DNA of 64,000 bases, from NCBI GenBank assembly GCA_964036195.1, contig OZ038453.1:22592352-22656351 (forward strand), written 5' to 3'. A program made the translations under genes and the position numbers. Below, one piece after another: positions 1-12,110 of this stretch. The DNA comes from Sphaerolaimus hirsutus (lineage: Eukaryota > Nematoda > Chromadorea > Monhysterida > Sphaerolaimidae). Under the pieces are notes generated by a model. It was given only the letters and a program-made list of their open reading frames with translations, did no database searches and was not told the DNA's origin. Position 1 is the first letter of the stretch, and each line of letters starts with the position of its first letter.

Positions 1-457
1 AATTAGTACTTTTCGAATTTTTTTGCATCAAATTATGTATTTTCAAAAATTTTTGACGAATTTTGAATACACCTCCATGTTCTATTCTTTGAAATAAAAA
101 TTCGAAAATACAAAAAAAAACCCTGAAAATTTGAAAACTCAAAAAACTTGAAAATTAGAAAACATTTTCAAATTTTTGTTTACCATCGTTAGTGACAAGT
201 AGGGTTCAAACGATATATCATATCGAATATTGAATATCGGATATCGACCATTTTTTCATATCGAATATCGAATATCGGTATCGAAAGTTTTGAAAAAATA
301 TGTAATATCGAATATCGATATCGAAAATTTTGAAAAAATATCGAATATCGATATCGAATATTGACCATTTATTCAATATACTGAACCTGTATTGTGTCCC
401 TAAATTAAGTTATCATTTTCATTTTGAGATATTTATGATTGATCTGATTTGCATATA

Positions 458-901
458 CCGTATTTCCTCGAAATACCCCCCCCTCGAAATACCCCCCCCC
501 TCGAAATACCCCCCTCAAAATGGACACTATGAACTTATAAACCCCCCCTCAAAATACCCCCCCCCCCCAAATTTAGTGTATAGATAACGTAAATGACAAA
601 GGCTGCGGTTTGTCATCCCGACAATGAAGAACACACGTTAAAAACGATGACTCTGTTATGTGAGAACAGTGTTTGTACGTCTACACACTTATAAATGTCT
701 TTAGAGTCTTATAAATGGCGATTTTTGTTGCATTTTTCGACGTCTGCGTACGTTTCAGACGACATTTTAGTACTGGGATTTCAAAAAATTTCTGGCGAAA
801 TAATAAACCCCCCCTCGAAATACCCCCCCCTCGTTTAACCCCCCCTCAAAATTCTCACTCTGAAACAATAAACCCCCCGGGGGTATTTCGAGGAAATACG
901 G
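458..901. mobile_element. CCGTATTTCC MITE, TA target (left arm, nested)
   Basis: Perfect terminal repeats CCGTATTTCCTCGAAATACC / GGTATTTCGAGGAAATACGG flank an interior with long C or G runs and a central AT-rich part. TA flanks both ends. The empty site at 61,797 has one TA, so TA was duplicated (Tc1/mariner-like target). Near-identical copies are at 20,699-21,140 and 38,513-38,959. Confidence 0.85.
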
Positions 902-1307
902 TAGTATTGTATTTTATGAGTAAAAGTACAGTATTTATAATGTCATTTTTGTGCTAAATTTGAAGCTAGAAAATGCTGATATGCTTTTTTTGCAACATGC
1001 CATTAAGCAATTAGGTTATAAGTATGAACTGTAATATCTACCAATTGTTATTTATCTGATACACTTTGATTCATCATGTTTCTCTTCCATTTTCTACTTT
1101 TGAGTGATGAAAACCTGGTGAAAATCACTTGTACCATTCACATTTCAGTAAAGAGATGATTAACCATATGTGCAACCAGATGATAATACAATATGCCACT
1201 TGAAATATGCCTTTTTATACCAAAAGCAAATCGCAATATCGAATATTGAAAATATCGAAATATCGAATATCAAATATCGACCATTTTTCAATATTGAATA
1301 TCGAATA

Positions 1308-1732
1308 CCGTATTACCTCGAAATACCCCCAGGGGGTTTATTATTTCGCCAGCAAAATTTGAGGGGGGATAATTCGAGGGGGGGGTTTATTCGAGGGGGG
1401 GGTCTATTATTTCGCCAGAAATTTTCGTAAATTCCCCATACGCAGACGTAGAAAAATCAAACAATTACATAGATATGTATGTGTTTTTAGGCATATATAA
1501 CTGTATAAACACATAAACGCTTCCATAACATCACTCAATCATCAGTTTTAACGTGTGTTCTGCATTGTACAGATCACAAACTGCGGTATTCGTCATGTAC
1601 GTTCTCTTTACACTCAATCTTAGGGGGGGTATTTCGAGGGGGGGGGTTTATTATTTCCTCAGCCGAATTTTAGGGGGGGTATTTCGAGGGGGGGGTTAAT
1701 TCAAGGGGGGGGGTTAATTCGAGGTAATACGG
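1308..1732. mobile_element. CCGTATTACC MITE, TA target, left arm only
   Basis: Same family as 458-901 but inverted in its interior, ending GAGGTAATACGG, with TA on both sides. Both the right arm (about 20,281) and the copy at 62,208 are empty here, so it inserted after the arms separated. Confidence 0.85.
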
Positions 1733-1755
1733 TATAGATATTGAGGTTCCATATC

Positions 1756-2269
1756 TAGGGTGACAACTTTCCGTTTTCAGTTTTCCGTTTCCGCTTTCCG
1801 CAGGCATATTTTTTCCATTTCCGTTTCCATTTTTCTGGCTCATTTTCCATTTTCCGGCTAAATCTTCGGTTTTTCCACCTTTTATCCATTTTATGGTTCA
1901 ATTGTCTGTTTTTCCAACTTTTTTCACTTTCCAGCGCAATTTTTTGTTTTCTGTTTCAGCCAAACTGGTAAACATGCATGCAGGCTCTCAATTATGTGAA
2001 TTTTTCTCATTTTTAGCAAAATTTCTGCAAATTTTGTTATTTCTGGATAAATTTCTGCAAATTTTTTTCCGTTTCCGGCAAAATTTCAGCAAATTTTTTC
2101 CGTTTCCGGCATATATTAGGCAAATTTTTCCGTTTCCGTTTCTGTTTTCCGGCCTTTCATTTTTCCGTTTTACGTTTTCTGGCAAGTGCAAATTTTTTTT
2201 CCGTTTCCGTTTTCCGGCAAGTGCAAAACATTTTCCGTTTTCCACCAACAATTTTTTGTTGACACCCTA
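1756..2269. mobile_element. hAT-like MITE, TTTCCGTTTCC interior, TSD TCCATATC
   Basis: 514 bp from TAGGGTGACAAC to GTTGACACCCTA, flanked by TCCATATC (1,748-1,755 and 2,270-2,277). The single TCCATATC at 62,223 is the empty site. The interior is a pyrimidine-rich array of TTTCCGTTTTCCGGCA units. Confidence 0.88.
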
Positions 2270-2375
2270 TCCATATCGTATCGATATCGAATATCGAGTT
2301 TCAGAAAAAAATATCAAATATCGAGATCGATATCGAAAAGTCATATCGTTCGAATCCTAGTGACAAGACAATGTA

Positions 2376-2977
2376 CCATATATCCTCGATTAAGCCCCCT
2401 TGATAAACTCCCCCTCGAATATCTCCCCTCTGAGGAAAAACAAACTCCTCCGTCAAATGACTCCCACCTAATAGGTGGTGGAATGGCGCCATCGCGCTGG
2501 CGTCATTTGAGGGCGACAAAGAGCGCCGCGCCATGGCGCCCTTTTCCTGTTTCGCCCTTTGCGCCTAGCGCCCACTTTCCGAATGGCGCCATGGCGCCGT
2601 TGGCGCTTGGCGCCCTTTTTCTGTGGCGCTCTTAGCGCCTGGTGACCACTTTCCGAATGGCGCCATGGCGCCGTTGGCGCTTGGCGCCCTTTTTCTGTGG
2701 CGCTCTTAGCGCCTGGTGACCACTTTCCGAATGGAGCCATGGCGCCATTGGAAGCCATTTTTTGCAGCTAGTGTTCACTAGTATTGATTTTATATTGCAT
2801 GCATTATGCAATTTCAACCCTATTCATCAAATATATTGATCATGCATGTGACATGTCACTCAATATTTTGACGGAAAAAAAACTTACCTCTCGAATAACA
2901 TCCCCCCCTCAAATAAGTTCCCCTCAATGTTATAATGAAAAAATAACTCCCCGGGGGACTTATTCAACGATATATGG
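2376..2977. mobile_element. CCATATATCCTCG MITE carrying a GGCGCC tract (left arm)
   Basis: Termini CCATATATCCTCGATTAAGC and CAACGATATATGG, flanked by TA. Inside is a GGCGCC-rich tract (about 2,464-2,760) with two near-identical units of about 78 bp; the right arm has one. Confidence 0.7.
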
Positions 2978-3552
2978 TACCTATAAAGACTGAATTAAAA
3001 AAATACACGAATTGGAAAAGAATTAAAACTCTCCTGTGTAATACGCAGGAGCAAACGTTGATACGCATAAAAATAGGGCATTCATCATGGGGAAGTGCTG
3101 GTTTTTGGACGAGAGAACGGATACATCATTCGATGAGGGAAGGTTGGTCGATGTTTTAACATTTTGGCACGTTGCACAAAATTTTCAAAATAAGATTTCA
3201 ATTTCAAATTCGAGAACATGGAATAAATTTTGACCTTTAATTTACCGTATTTCCTCGAAGTACCCCGCTCGAAATACTACCCTCAAAATGGACACTATGA
3301 ATAAATATGCCCCTAAAATTGAGTGTAAAGAGTACGTAAATGACAAAAGCTGCGGTTTTTGATTCAGCCAATGCAGAACACACATTAAAACAATGGCTGT
3401 GTTACATTAGAACAGGGTTTGTACCATCTCACACACTTATGTAAGTCTATAGACTCTTATACATAGTGGTTTTTGTTGCATTTTTCTAGGTACATCCACA
3501 TATCCGTCTCTCACAACAAATTACTGTATTTACTCGAAATACCCCCTGGGGG

Positions 3553-4704
3553 CAGGGTTGGCAAAATCTCAGGAAAAAATAATAATAAAATAATAATAAA
3601 ATGGAATATTCAAGAATAAAATAAAATAAAATAAAATGGAAAATTTAAGAATAAAAATAAAAATTGTATAAAAATTCAAATTTTTGTAAAATTTTTGTAA
3701 AATTGTATAAAAATTTGTATTTTTGTAAAATTGTATAAAAATTCATATTTTTTTGTAAGATTTTGTCTCATTGCTTGAGTCTCTAAATGTTTATTCAGGG
3801 ATCTGGGGGCAGTCCCAAGCATTGTAAAGTGTCAAATCTCATGTAAAATGTCATGAAAAGTGTCAATTGTCATGACAAATGTAAAGTAAAGTGTAAATTG
3901 TCATGACATGTAAAAATTTAAGTATCAATTGTCAAGCAAATTGTGTTCAAATCTCATGTTTTATTTCAAAATCTTATGTTTTGTATCCAAATTATGTTGT
4001 TGTTGACTCCAAATCTTATGTGAACATTTGGATACAAAAACATAAGATTTGGATATAAAACATACTATGGATACAAAAACACAAGATTTGGATACACAAT
4101 TTACACTTTGCATGACATTTGTCATGACAATTGCCACTTTGCTTGAAATTTTACATGACACTTGACATTTTGCATGACAATTGATACTTTACTTTACATT
4201 TGTCATGACAATTGACACTTTGCTTGAAATTTTACATGACACTTGACATTTTGCATGACAATTGATACTTTACTTTACATTTGTCATGACAATTGACACT
4301 TTGCATGACATTTTTCCAAATGTGTCCAGCACACTCCAGTAGTCCTTCTACTGAAAATGTAAACCATTCTTATCAATAATTGTAACCTTACACTTGCAGC
4401 TAGCTAACAATACATACTGCATGCAACTTTTGAAAAGTAAGGGAAAAATTTGTCACAGGTTTTTCATGTATAGGTCTGATTATAACATTTTTCTGGCCTT
4501 GCACGCATGTTTCTGATTTTTTGTATAATTTTTGTAAAATTTTTGTAAAAAATTTGTAAAATGTGTCATTTTATTTTATTAATGACTTTTGGGAATAAAA
4601 TATAAAAAAATAAAATGAAAGAAGAATAAAATAAAAATAAAATAAAATTTTTATACAATTTTTATACAATTTTACTAAAATGAATTTTTATAAAACCAAC
4701 CCTG
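3553..4704. mobile_element. hAT-like element CAGGGTTGG, left arm only
   Basis: Starts CAGGGTTGGCAAAATCTC and ends TAAAACCAACCCTG. The flanks are CCTGGGGG and CCCGGGGG (8 bp, one mismatch), inside a CCGTATTTCC MITE that is uninterrupted in the right arm (18,197-18,564). The interior has GTATCCAAATCTTATG and GACAATTGTCATGACA blocks in both orientations. Confidence 0.8.
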
Positions 4705-5215
4705 CCCGGGGGGTGTTTGTTTCATAGTGGTCTCGAGAGGGGGGGGGGGGTATTTCGAGGGGGGGGGGGGTGATTATTTCACAAGAAATGTTTTGAAATC
4801 CCAGTACGAAATTGTCGTCTGAAACGTACGCAGACGTCAAAAAATGCAACAAAAACCGCCATTTATAAGGTTCTGTAGACTAATATTAGTATGTAGATGG
4901 TATAAACACTGTTCTAACGTGACACCAACATTGTTTTAACGTGTGTCCTGCATTACACAGAACACAAACTACAGTTATTGTCATGTACGTTCCTTTACAC
5001 TCAATTTGGGGGGGGGATTTCGAGGGGGGGGGGATTTCGAGGAAATACGGTTGTACTGCCAGTTCAAGAAATTTCTAGCGAAACAATAACCCCCCTCGAA
5101 ATACCACCCTTGTTTAACCCCCTAAATATTTTCACTCTGAAAAAATAAACCCCCATGGGGTAATTCGAGGAGATACGGCAGTATCGTCGTAACCCTTCAT
5201 TTTCACTGTTTCCTT

Positions 5216-5639
5216 ATAGCAGGAGTTACAGCATAACAATAGATAGAAGGTGAAGCGACAAATACATGTCCCGCAAATTCGATTCCTCAAGAACGCTTAA
5301 AGATATCCATCCCTAAATTGACATGTTGAAAGCACTAACCGATATCGACATCGTGTCCAAAAATTATCCAAAAAGCTCCGATGGTTCTTGAGATATCAAA
5401 GAAAAACGAAAATTTATCGTTGAGATTGCCGACAAATAGCGAAATTTTCGTTTTTCATTGATATCTCAAGAACCACTGGAGCGTTTTCGATAGTTTTTGC
5501 AGACGATGTAGATATCGGTTAGTGCTTTCAAAGTGCCAATTTCGGGATGGATATCTTTAAGCGTTCTTGAGTAATCGAATTTGCGGGACATGTATTTGTC
5601 GCTCCACCTTCTATTGATCGTTATGCTGTAACTCCGGCT
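5216..5639. mobile_element. TTAA-flanked foldback MITE (left arm)
   Basis: Arms of about 200 bp, GCAGGAGTTACAGCATAACA ... TGTAACTCCGGC. The right flank is TTAA; the left flank is mutated to TTAT. ATATCTCAAGAACC and its complement are conserved inside. Confidence 0.7.
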
Positions 5640-5777
5640 TTAAGCGTGATGCTTAATTTTCTTTGTGTTATTTAGTTGACATTACTTGACATTCAGTTGA
5701 CATTAGTTGACACGAATTTGCGAATGGAGGCCGAATGCTCCTTTATTGCATTCCTATGCAGGCTATGGAGTAATGCA

Positions 5778-5885
5778 ATGAGGGATTGTACAGATAATGA
5801 ATACATACCGAGCAATGTCATTGGTCACGGAGCATTGGTGCCATCTGCATGGGTGGCAAAACGCATACAGTCACTGCTGGTGCAG
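5778..5885 (+). CDS. Conserved exon-like block (left-arm copy)
   Basis: A 36-codon open stretch reads MRDCTDNEYIPSNVIGHGAL and then VPSAWVAKRIQSLLVQ. It ends in phase 0 at CAG|GTTCAG, a usable donor. It recurs at 17,360-17,467 (right arm) and 33,735-33,842. Between the first and third copies several differences are at third positions (CCG/CCA Pro, CTG/CTT Leu) or conservative (Asp/Glu), as expected for coding sequence. The upstream boundary is unclear and the family is not recognised. It could also be the edge of a mobile element carrying a captured exon. Confidence 0.35.
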
Positions 5886-6442
5886 GTTCAGATTATTCCT
5901 TATTTTTATTTATTCTGGCTTTCTGGGAGCAGTATTGGCCTTGTGGCACATAAATATTAAAAAAAACAGTAAACTGGTTGAGTTCAATCAAAACTTGACA
6001 AAAATTTCAAAAACCAGTAATGTTGCAATTAACATTTTGGGTGTCAAATTCACTGTTTATCTGTAAAAAGTATGAAAGTTATGGTTGAATTTCTTTATCT
6101 TTAGGTTTGGGCAGTGTTGTACTTGCCCTACATTCTACCTTACATTTACAGTTGTATTTACATTCTATTCTCAGTTCAATAGCTTTTGGGTAATCATGCT
6201 GAACCATTAAACTTCATGTTTCAGCCAACATCTATAGTTGCCTACTTTGGCATTTTTTTGGGAAAAATTCTGGAACATTCCCTTGCTGTGGTGTGTAGAC
6301 TGCCATTGCTCTGACCTGTGCCCGCAACAGTAGTAGAGTCGTCGTCGTGTTTAGATTGGTTTTGGGTAGCTGACCCACCAGTCCACATTGCAGCACCAGT
6401 GGGGGGTGTTGTTCACCAGCCAGTGCCTTGTTGCAAAATGTT

Positions 6443-6522
6443 GTGTCGCCTGCCAGGAATCGAACCGGGGAGCCTTCACAGCATGTGTGAATGCTCTTAC
6501 TGACTGAGCTACCAGATGACAC
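6443..6522 (-). repeat. tRNA-derived SINE head (left arm)
   Basis: The minus strand carries A-box-like TAGCTCAGTCAGTAAGAGC and B-box GGTTCGATTCC. A 5-bp anticodon stem TTCAC/GTGAA surrounds loop ACATGCT, and GTGTC/GACAC ends can pair. The loop lacks U33, the T stem has a mismatch and extra bases precede the D stem, so it is not a functional tRNA. It lies in a larger repeat block (about 6,235-6,810). Confidence 0.6.
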
Positions 6523-7113
6523 ATTTTGCACTAGCCATGTGCAGGCTTAAATGTTGCAGTGCTAACTCTCAACTAAATAATTTCGCAAATCAGTTTTTAC
6601 CACTCAGAATGGTGCTAGCTGCCCCTGGGTCGGCATTAAATACCACAGCAGCTCAGAGACGGGTGGGGCAGCTGGGTGGTACCACCAACCATACAAAATA
6701 ACGTCTCACCCAGACTTGGTGTCGTTTGACATGCCAGGGTCCAAACAACCCATTCCGTGGTCAAGTGGTCAGCCTAGTGGCACCTACTTTGCCGGCTGCC
6801 TACAAGGTCGGATGTTTTCTCAGTTACCATAAATCATCATATGACTTCCCTTTGAACAGCCCACTTCTTTCAATATTGACCCCTGTTAGCTGGGAATTTT
6901 TTCTCAACTTTTTACTGAATGTTTGTGTACAGGTATTTTGCTATTTTTTGCATGCAATTTCACATACACATTGACATTGGTGGTTGTTTTCATTGGCTTT
7001 GTAGCATTGCATCTGACAGTGGCATGTTATAATGTTATAATGCACGCTGTCCATGTTATAATGTGACTGTAAAATATGTATAACATACTGCCAATGTGCA
7101 TCTACATTGTAAG

Positions 7114-8440
7114 TAGTGATGGAAAAAGCGCCAGACTTTTGGCACCAAGCGCCAAAAGCGCCATGGCGCTTTTCTGACCCCCAGCGCCAAGCGCCAATGT
7201 CGCCAGAGCAAAATAGCGCCAAGCGCCAAAAGCGCCATGGCGCTTTTCTGAACCTCAGCGCCAAGCGCCAATGGCGCCACAGAGTGATGGCGCCAAGCGC
7301 CAAAAAAATTTCTCAGATTCGTTTGTAGGGTAATAAATTCATAACTGTGACATACCGCTGATGTCGCAGTAGTCGATTTAACTTTTGTTATTGAAGTTGA
7401 ATCAACCACTACATCGTTAAAATCCCAAGCGATACAATTATTTTTCAACCAAAAAGCTGTACGTTGATAGGTCCTAAATATTATATCCCATTTACCGCAA
7501 ATCCTCGAATAAGACCCCCCCCTCGAATAACTCCCCCCTTGAATAACTCCCCCCTGTTGGCGAGGCGAGGAAAAAATAACTCCCCCCCTCGAATAACTCC
7601 CCCCTCATAAATAACTCCCCTTTGGATGAAAACAATACAATACAAAAGAATATGAGCCTACAGCAGCGAAAGCAAATACATCATGTGTATGCAATGTATA
7701 CACTGTTTTTGTTGTTGTTGGACAGTTAAATACATGAATTACATGAGTTAGAGACTACATCCATGCAATGAATAAAGTCCAAGTTTTCTGAGGAAAAAAT
7801 AACTCCCCCCCTCGAATAACTCCCCCCCTTGAATAACTCCCCCCTCCAAAACGTCTGAGGAAAAAATAACTCCCCTGGGGTCTTATTCGAGGATTTAGGG
7901 TAGTCATGTTTTGTTACCAGTTATGGGTATGTAAAAACCTATTCTTTACATGATACTTTACAAAAATTCCTGGTGAAATAATAAACCCCTTCCCTCGAAA
8001 TACCCCCAAAACAATTTACACTCTGAAAAAATAACCCCACTAGGGGTATTTCGAGGAAAGACGGTATATACATTTGCTCCAAATATTACCTGATCAATAT
8101 TTTATTAATATAAATGTCCCCTTACACCCTTATATTTATCAATATTTATTCAGTTATTCTCAAAATTGACCAACTGGCTTGTCGATTTTCACTGAATCAT
8201 AAGAATTTTATAATCATGGTTGGCGCTTTTTTGGCGCTATTTTAAATGCCGGCGCCAGGCGCCAATAGCGCCACAAGAAAATGGCGCCAAGCGACAAAAG
8301 CGCCATGGCGCTTTCTCAGATCCCGGCGCCAAGCGCCAATGGCGCCAGAGCGTTTTAGCGCCAAGCGCCAAAAGCGCCATGGCGCTTTTTGCTTTGGCGC
8401 TAGCGCCAGGCGCCAGCGCCATGGCGCTTTTCCATCACTA
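7114..8440. mobile_element. hAT-like element with GGCGCC arrays, left arm only, TSD ATTGTAAG
   Basis: 1,327 bp from TAGTGATGGAAAAAGCGCC to GCGCTTTTCCATCACTA, flanked by ATTGTAAG (7,106-7,113 and 8,441-8,448). The right arm (about 16,122-16,130) is empty. Terminal blocks are arrays of AGCGCCAAGCGCC and GCGCCATGGCGC. The middle (about 7,300-7,440) is non-repetitive and shared with 35,460-35,600. A related C-run MITE (7,495-7,900) is nested. Confidence 0.87.
7495..7900. mobile_element. CTCGAATAACTCCCC MITE, TA target
   Basis: Termini CCGCAAATCCTCGAATAAG and CTTATTCGAGGATTTAGGG, flanked by TA. It is a sister family of the CCGTATTTCC elements with ACTCCCCCC arrays. Relatives are at about 10,613-10,760, 14,575-14,716 and 36,266-36,611. 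Confidence 0.7.
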
Positions 8441-8880
8441 ATTGTAAGTGCTAACATGACCTTCTTAGCTTACTTAAGTTTAACCATTTCCAAGTGATTA
8501 TGGATACTAATGTGGCAATATACTTCCTAGAGTATTAATCAAACCAGCATATCAAATGGAAAATAATCTTGATACAATCCTACATTTTCACATGCAGATA
8601 CGGATATGCTGATAAGAAATGGTAATGATGGCGATACAAAACGATGGGTGTGTCAATACCATTACAGTAAGTTTGTACAACAGGGGTTACCCTGAACAAC
8701 CCCCCCCCCCTCTATTAGTTATCTATCCATCCCGGAGGCCGCTCAGCTATCTACCTATCCTGGAGGCAAAATTTTTGGCTATCTATCCCCCAAATCGGTC
8801 AGCTATCTACCTATCTAAGGCGATTTTTGAGAAATTTTGTCCAAAATCGCTAATTTTAACACCTTTTTATACGTTTTCAC

Positions 8881-10537
8881 CAGAGTTGGAAAAACGTATT
8901 TACGTTTACCCGAAATACCTGGTTATTCAAGTATTTATACTTACGTTTACGTTTACGTTTTCCAAAAATACCATTACGTTTTGTTACGTTTTCCTGGCAC
9001 AATTACCCGGGTACCAGAGAAAACGTAAAAATCCAACCACGCGTCTGCCAAATGTGCACTGTCACATATTGATTTTGTGTAAATAGTTATACCAATTGGA
9101 CATAATGCCATTTGTGTTGTGTAATTGTCGTTTTGACTGTGCAAATATTCTAAATAAATGCAATCAAGCAATTTTAAATGTAATCAATGTGTCAATTGTC
9201 AAATGTGAACAGTGTGGTGAATGAATATATTAATACCTATAAATACAAGCAGAAAATGTAATGTGTGAATTGATGTGTGTGTATTGTGCATTAGACAACC
9301 TTTCACTGTTTTGTTTCATTCATATTGTGCTGATGTTTAGCAGAAATGTAATGTTTGATGAAGAAGTGTTGTAATCCAAGAGCTTGCTAAACTGCGAGGC
9401 CATTAGCACCAACATTCATTTACAAAGACAAAAATTTCAAAAAAGATATTTTGTTTGCTATGAAATGCAAGTGAAAAATGTGGATGGATATCATGAATAA
9501 ATTGTTGAAAATGTCACAACCAACGATGGAAAAAACACAGAAATTGAACACAGAAACTCATTGAGTTTCTGTGTTTTTGTTTTACACAGAAACACGTAAA
9601 CTCACAAATTTTGAAAAACTCAAAACTCAAATGAGTTTTTTTCTGGAGAACACAGAAACACAGAAACACAGAAAAGTTTTTTCAGTTTTTGAGTTTTTTT
9701 TCAGCGAAGTGGTTGAACACACTTTCAAAACGCACATGAATTCAGTTAAACTAAACAAGATAAGATATGCATGTATAGCATGTAAATATGTACATAATGT
9801 ATTCAAATTTTATGGTGGAACAAAAAATAATTTAAGGATGGCATGCACATCTCCTGGTGGACAAGTTAAAATATAGTTGTAGTTCAAATCAATTCTGTAG
9901 TCTTCCATACAGTGCACATCCATTGAAGAATTTTGGAGTACTGCGTAAAATGTCCTTTGTGAGCATTTTGTTGATGCTGGTGTTGCGATGTGGGTGAATG
10001 TCCTCATTGAGGACATTTTTATGGACTTTTTTGACACTTGAATGAATACACATATAATATGTGGGGTTAAAACATGTGCAAAACCAATATTTTATAAGAA
10101 AACCGCTGTTTCCACACCAAAATGCTGTAAATCAGATTTTTTTGGGGAAAACTCGAGTTTTTTGGACAAAAACTTGAGTTTTTTAGAAAAAAACTCAAAA
10201 AACTCAAGTTTTAACAAAAAACACAGAAATAAAAACAGAGTTACGCAAGTTTTTTTTGATAAAAAAACTCAAAACACAGGTATTCATTTTTGAAAAACTC
10301 AAAACACAGAAAGTGTTTTTTTTGGAGAACTTACCCATCGTTGGTCACAACAATGGTCTTTTCAGAAGCTCTGCTCATATGGGGTACTTCTTGAAATTTT
10401 TACGTTTACGTTTTCTTTTACGTATTCCTAGGTATTTAAAAAATACCTTACGTTTTAGTATTTATACTTTAAATTTGGAAAAGGTATTTACGTTTACGTT
10501 TACGTTTTCCAAAAATACCAGTATTTGAACAACTCTG
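8881..10537. mobile_element. hAT-like element CAGAGTTGG, left arm only, TSD GTTTTCAC
   Basis: Termini CAGAGTTGGAAAAACG and GAACAACTCTG, flanked by GTTTTCAC (8,873-8,880 and 10,538-10,545). It carries TTTACGTTTACG arrays and a nested element at 9,521-10,343. Sibling: 59,914-60,741. Confidence 0.87.
9521..10343. mobile_element. Nested hAT-like MITE CAACGATGG, TSD GTCACAAC
   Basis: 823 bp between CAACGATGG and CCATCGTTG, flanked by GTCACAAC on both sides. The sibling host at 60,540-60,590 lacks it. The interior has arrays of AACACAGAAAC and AAAACTCAAA. Confidence 0.83.
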
Positions 10538-11521
10538 GTTTTCACCTTCAAAATCACTATTTGATGTGTTTCATTGCATATTTTCAGCTATTTGTGTATT
10601 ATATACAGTAAATTCTCGGATAACACCCCCCTCGCATAACCCCCCTCGAATAAGCCCCCCTTGAATAACTCCCCCTCGAATAAGTCACCCATGTTGTGAC
10701 CGTGAGGGAAAAATAACTCCCACCTCGAATAATTCCCCCCCCCTCGGAGATGCCGCAAATGGATGGTTTCATATAAAAAAGACATTCGATGAAGCCAGAC
10801 AGACAAAAAGAGCCAAGGTCTGATTCATCGAATGCAAATGCAGTGCAGCAGTACAACATAAACACAAAAGAATGTTTTAGCTACAGCTGCGATGCAAATC
10901 AGCTCTTTTATGTGCATGTGTACCGTATTTCCTCGAATTACCCCCTGGGGGTTTATTTTTTCAGAGTGAAAATTTTGAGAGAAAAACGTTAAAAATGCAA
11001 CAATAACAAGTTTTTACAGCCTTGTATAGGGATGTAGATGGTATAAACGATGTTCAAACGTAACACAGTAAGGGTTTTGAACGTCTGTTATGCATTTCCC
11101 GGACCACAAATTCATAGTGCCCATTTTGAGGGAGGTATTTCGGGGGGGGGGTATTTCGAGGAAATACGGTAGCTGCCTAAATACTTTGCCAACTTTCAGG
11201 GTTCATACCTGTTTTGGGTATGCAAATGCCTATTTTTTACTACGATCCTTACGAAAATTTCTGACGAAATAATAAAAACCCCCCTCGAATTACCCCCCTC
11301 AAATTTTGCTGGCGAAATAATTAACCCACATGGGGGTATTTCGAGGTAATACGGTAAGGTATACCTTGTATTGGAGGTAATAAGGTAATACTAAGATTTC
11401 CTCCAGTACTACATAATGTAAATTAGAATTATTTAGCTCGGTGGAAGTAAGTCTGTTGAACATACTTAAATATATTGTCAATATTGTAAAAATGCAGACA
11501 TTCTCACAAAAAAATTTCCAG

Positions 11522-12041
11522 GCACTTCAACACCACATAGATTCTACCAATTGACAGGAATTGATAACGAATGGCCAGTGAGTTTACTTCATTGATGTCC
11601 CATTGTTATTTCTCACTCAGCAAATTTAGTTCTATAAAACAAGTCATTTGATTGCAGATATTAGACGCCCAAATTACAGGTTAGTGAAATAGTCAGCTTT
11701 TCTTTAAAAAGTTTACACATAATCTTTGAAGATGATCCCACCTTCTTAACCCGCACCAGATTTGATATTTTCAAATTAAATATTGGAATTTAAATTTCCA
11801 CAAAAAAGCACCTGGCGATGTTGTACACAAACAAATTCCAATTATCACAGCCCAGAAAGTGCGCAAGCACACTGCAGTAGCGGACTGTGCCACTCTGTGC
11901 TCCAAAAATAGATTTTGTGAAGGATTTGCAATCAACAAAGCCAGCCAACATTGCGCCACTGCATATGAAGTAGATCATCCAGATGCGAGGGAGTACAAAA
12001 GTGGTTACATTGTGTATCAGAGGGTTCCTGTTGTCACTTGA
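11522..12041 (+). CDS. PAN/apple-like secreted protein, last three exons (left-arm copy)
   Basis: Three exons fit together. 11,522-11,577 (56 nt) follows TTTCCAG, encodes ...TSTPHRFYQLTGIDNEWP and stops at GTGAGT. 11,658-11,679 (22 nt) encodes ILDAQIT, with acceptor TTGCAG and donor GTTAGT. 11,851-12,041 (191 nt) follows ATCACAG and ends in TGA. The phases (1-0, 0-1, 1-stop) join without a frameshift. The last exon has four cysteines in a C-x3-C-x5-C-EGFAI-x6-C pattern, resembling the C-terminal part of a PAN/apple module. The signal-peptide exon expected upstream would lie before base 1. All three window copies keep frame, splice sites and stop, which supports real coding. The PAN assignment is by pattern only; the ligand is unknown. 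Confidence 0.72.
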
Positions 12042-12110
12042 TACATGTTTAACAGTGCCAGATTATTTCAGTCAACGTTTTGCCAGATAAAGTGTCAAGA
12101 TAATGGCTAA

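Larger units (their letters stand above)
200..2359. mobile_element. hAT-like element with CGATATCG interior, TSD GTGACAAG (left arm)
   Basis: Termini TAGGGTTCAAACGATAT and ATATCGTTCGAATCCTA are flanked by GTGACAAG (192-199 and 2,360-2,367). The interior is dominated by ATCGAATATCGATATCG-type palindromes. It carries three nested insertions: 458-901, 1,308-1,732 and 1,756-2,269. The copy at 61,541-62,313 lacks all three and shows the ancestral form. No transposase frame is visible. Confidence 0.85.

Noticed and set aside
1893..2360. 155-codon Phe/Lys-rich frame (and a 247-codon mirror in the right arm)
   Set aside because: It lies within the TTTCCG array of a hAT-like MITE and crosses element boundaries; it is repeat-derived.
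3830..4320. CRISPR-like array (short repeated TGTCATGACA units)
   Set aside because: Repeats are irregular, palindromic and in both orientations, with no constant spacer; they are the interior of a CAGGGTTGG element in eukaryotic DNA.
8220..8457. Several overlapping Ala/Arg/Trp-rich open frames
   Set aside because: The GGCGCC array lacks stop codons in most frames on both strands, so these are composition artefacts.
11380..11450. Extra PAN-gene exon before GGAAGTAAGTC
   Set aside because: The donor is not conserved in the third copy and all three frames contain stops.
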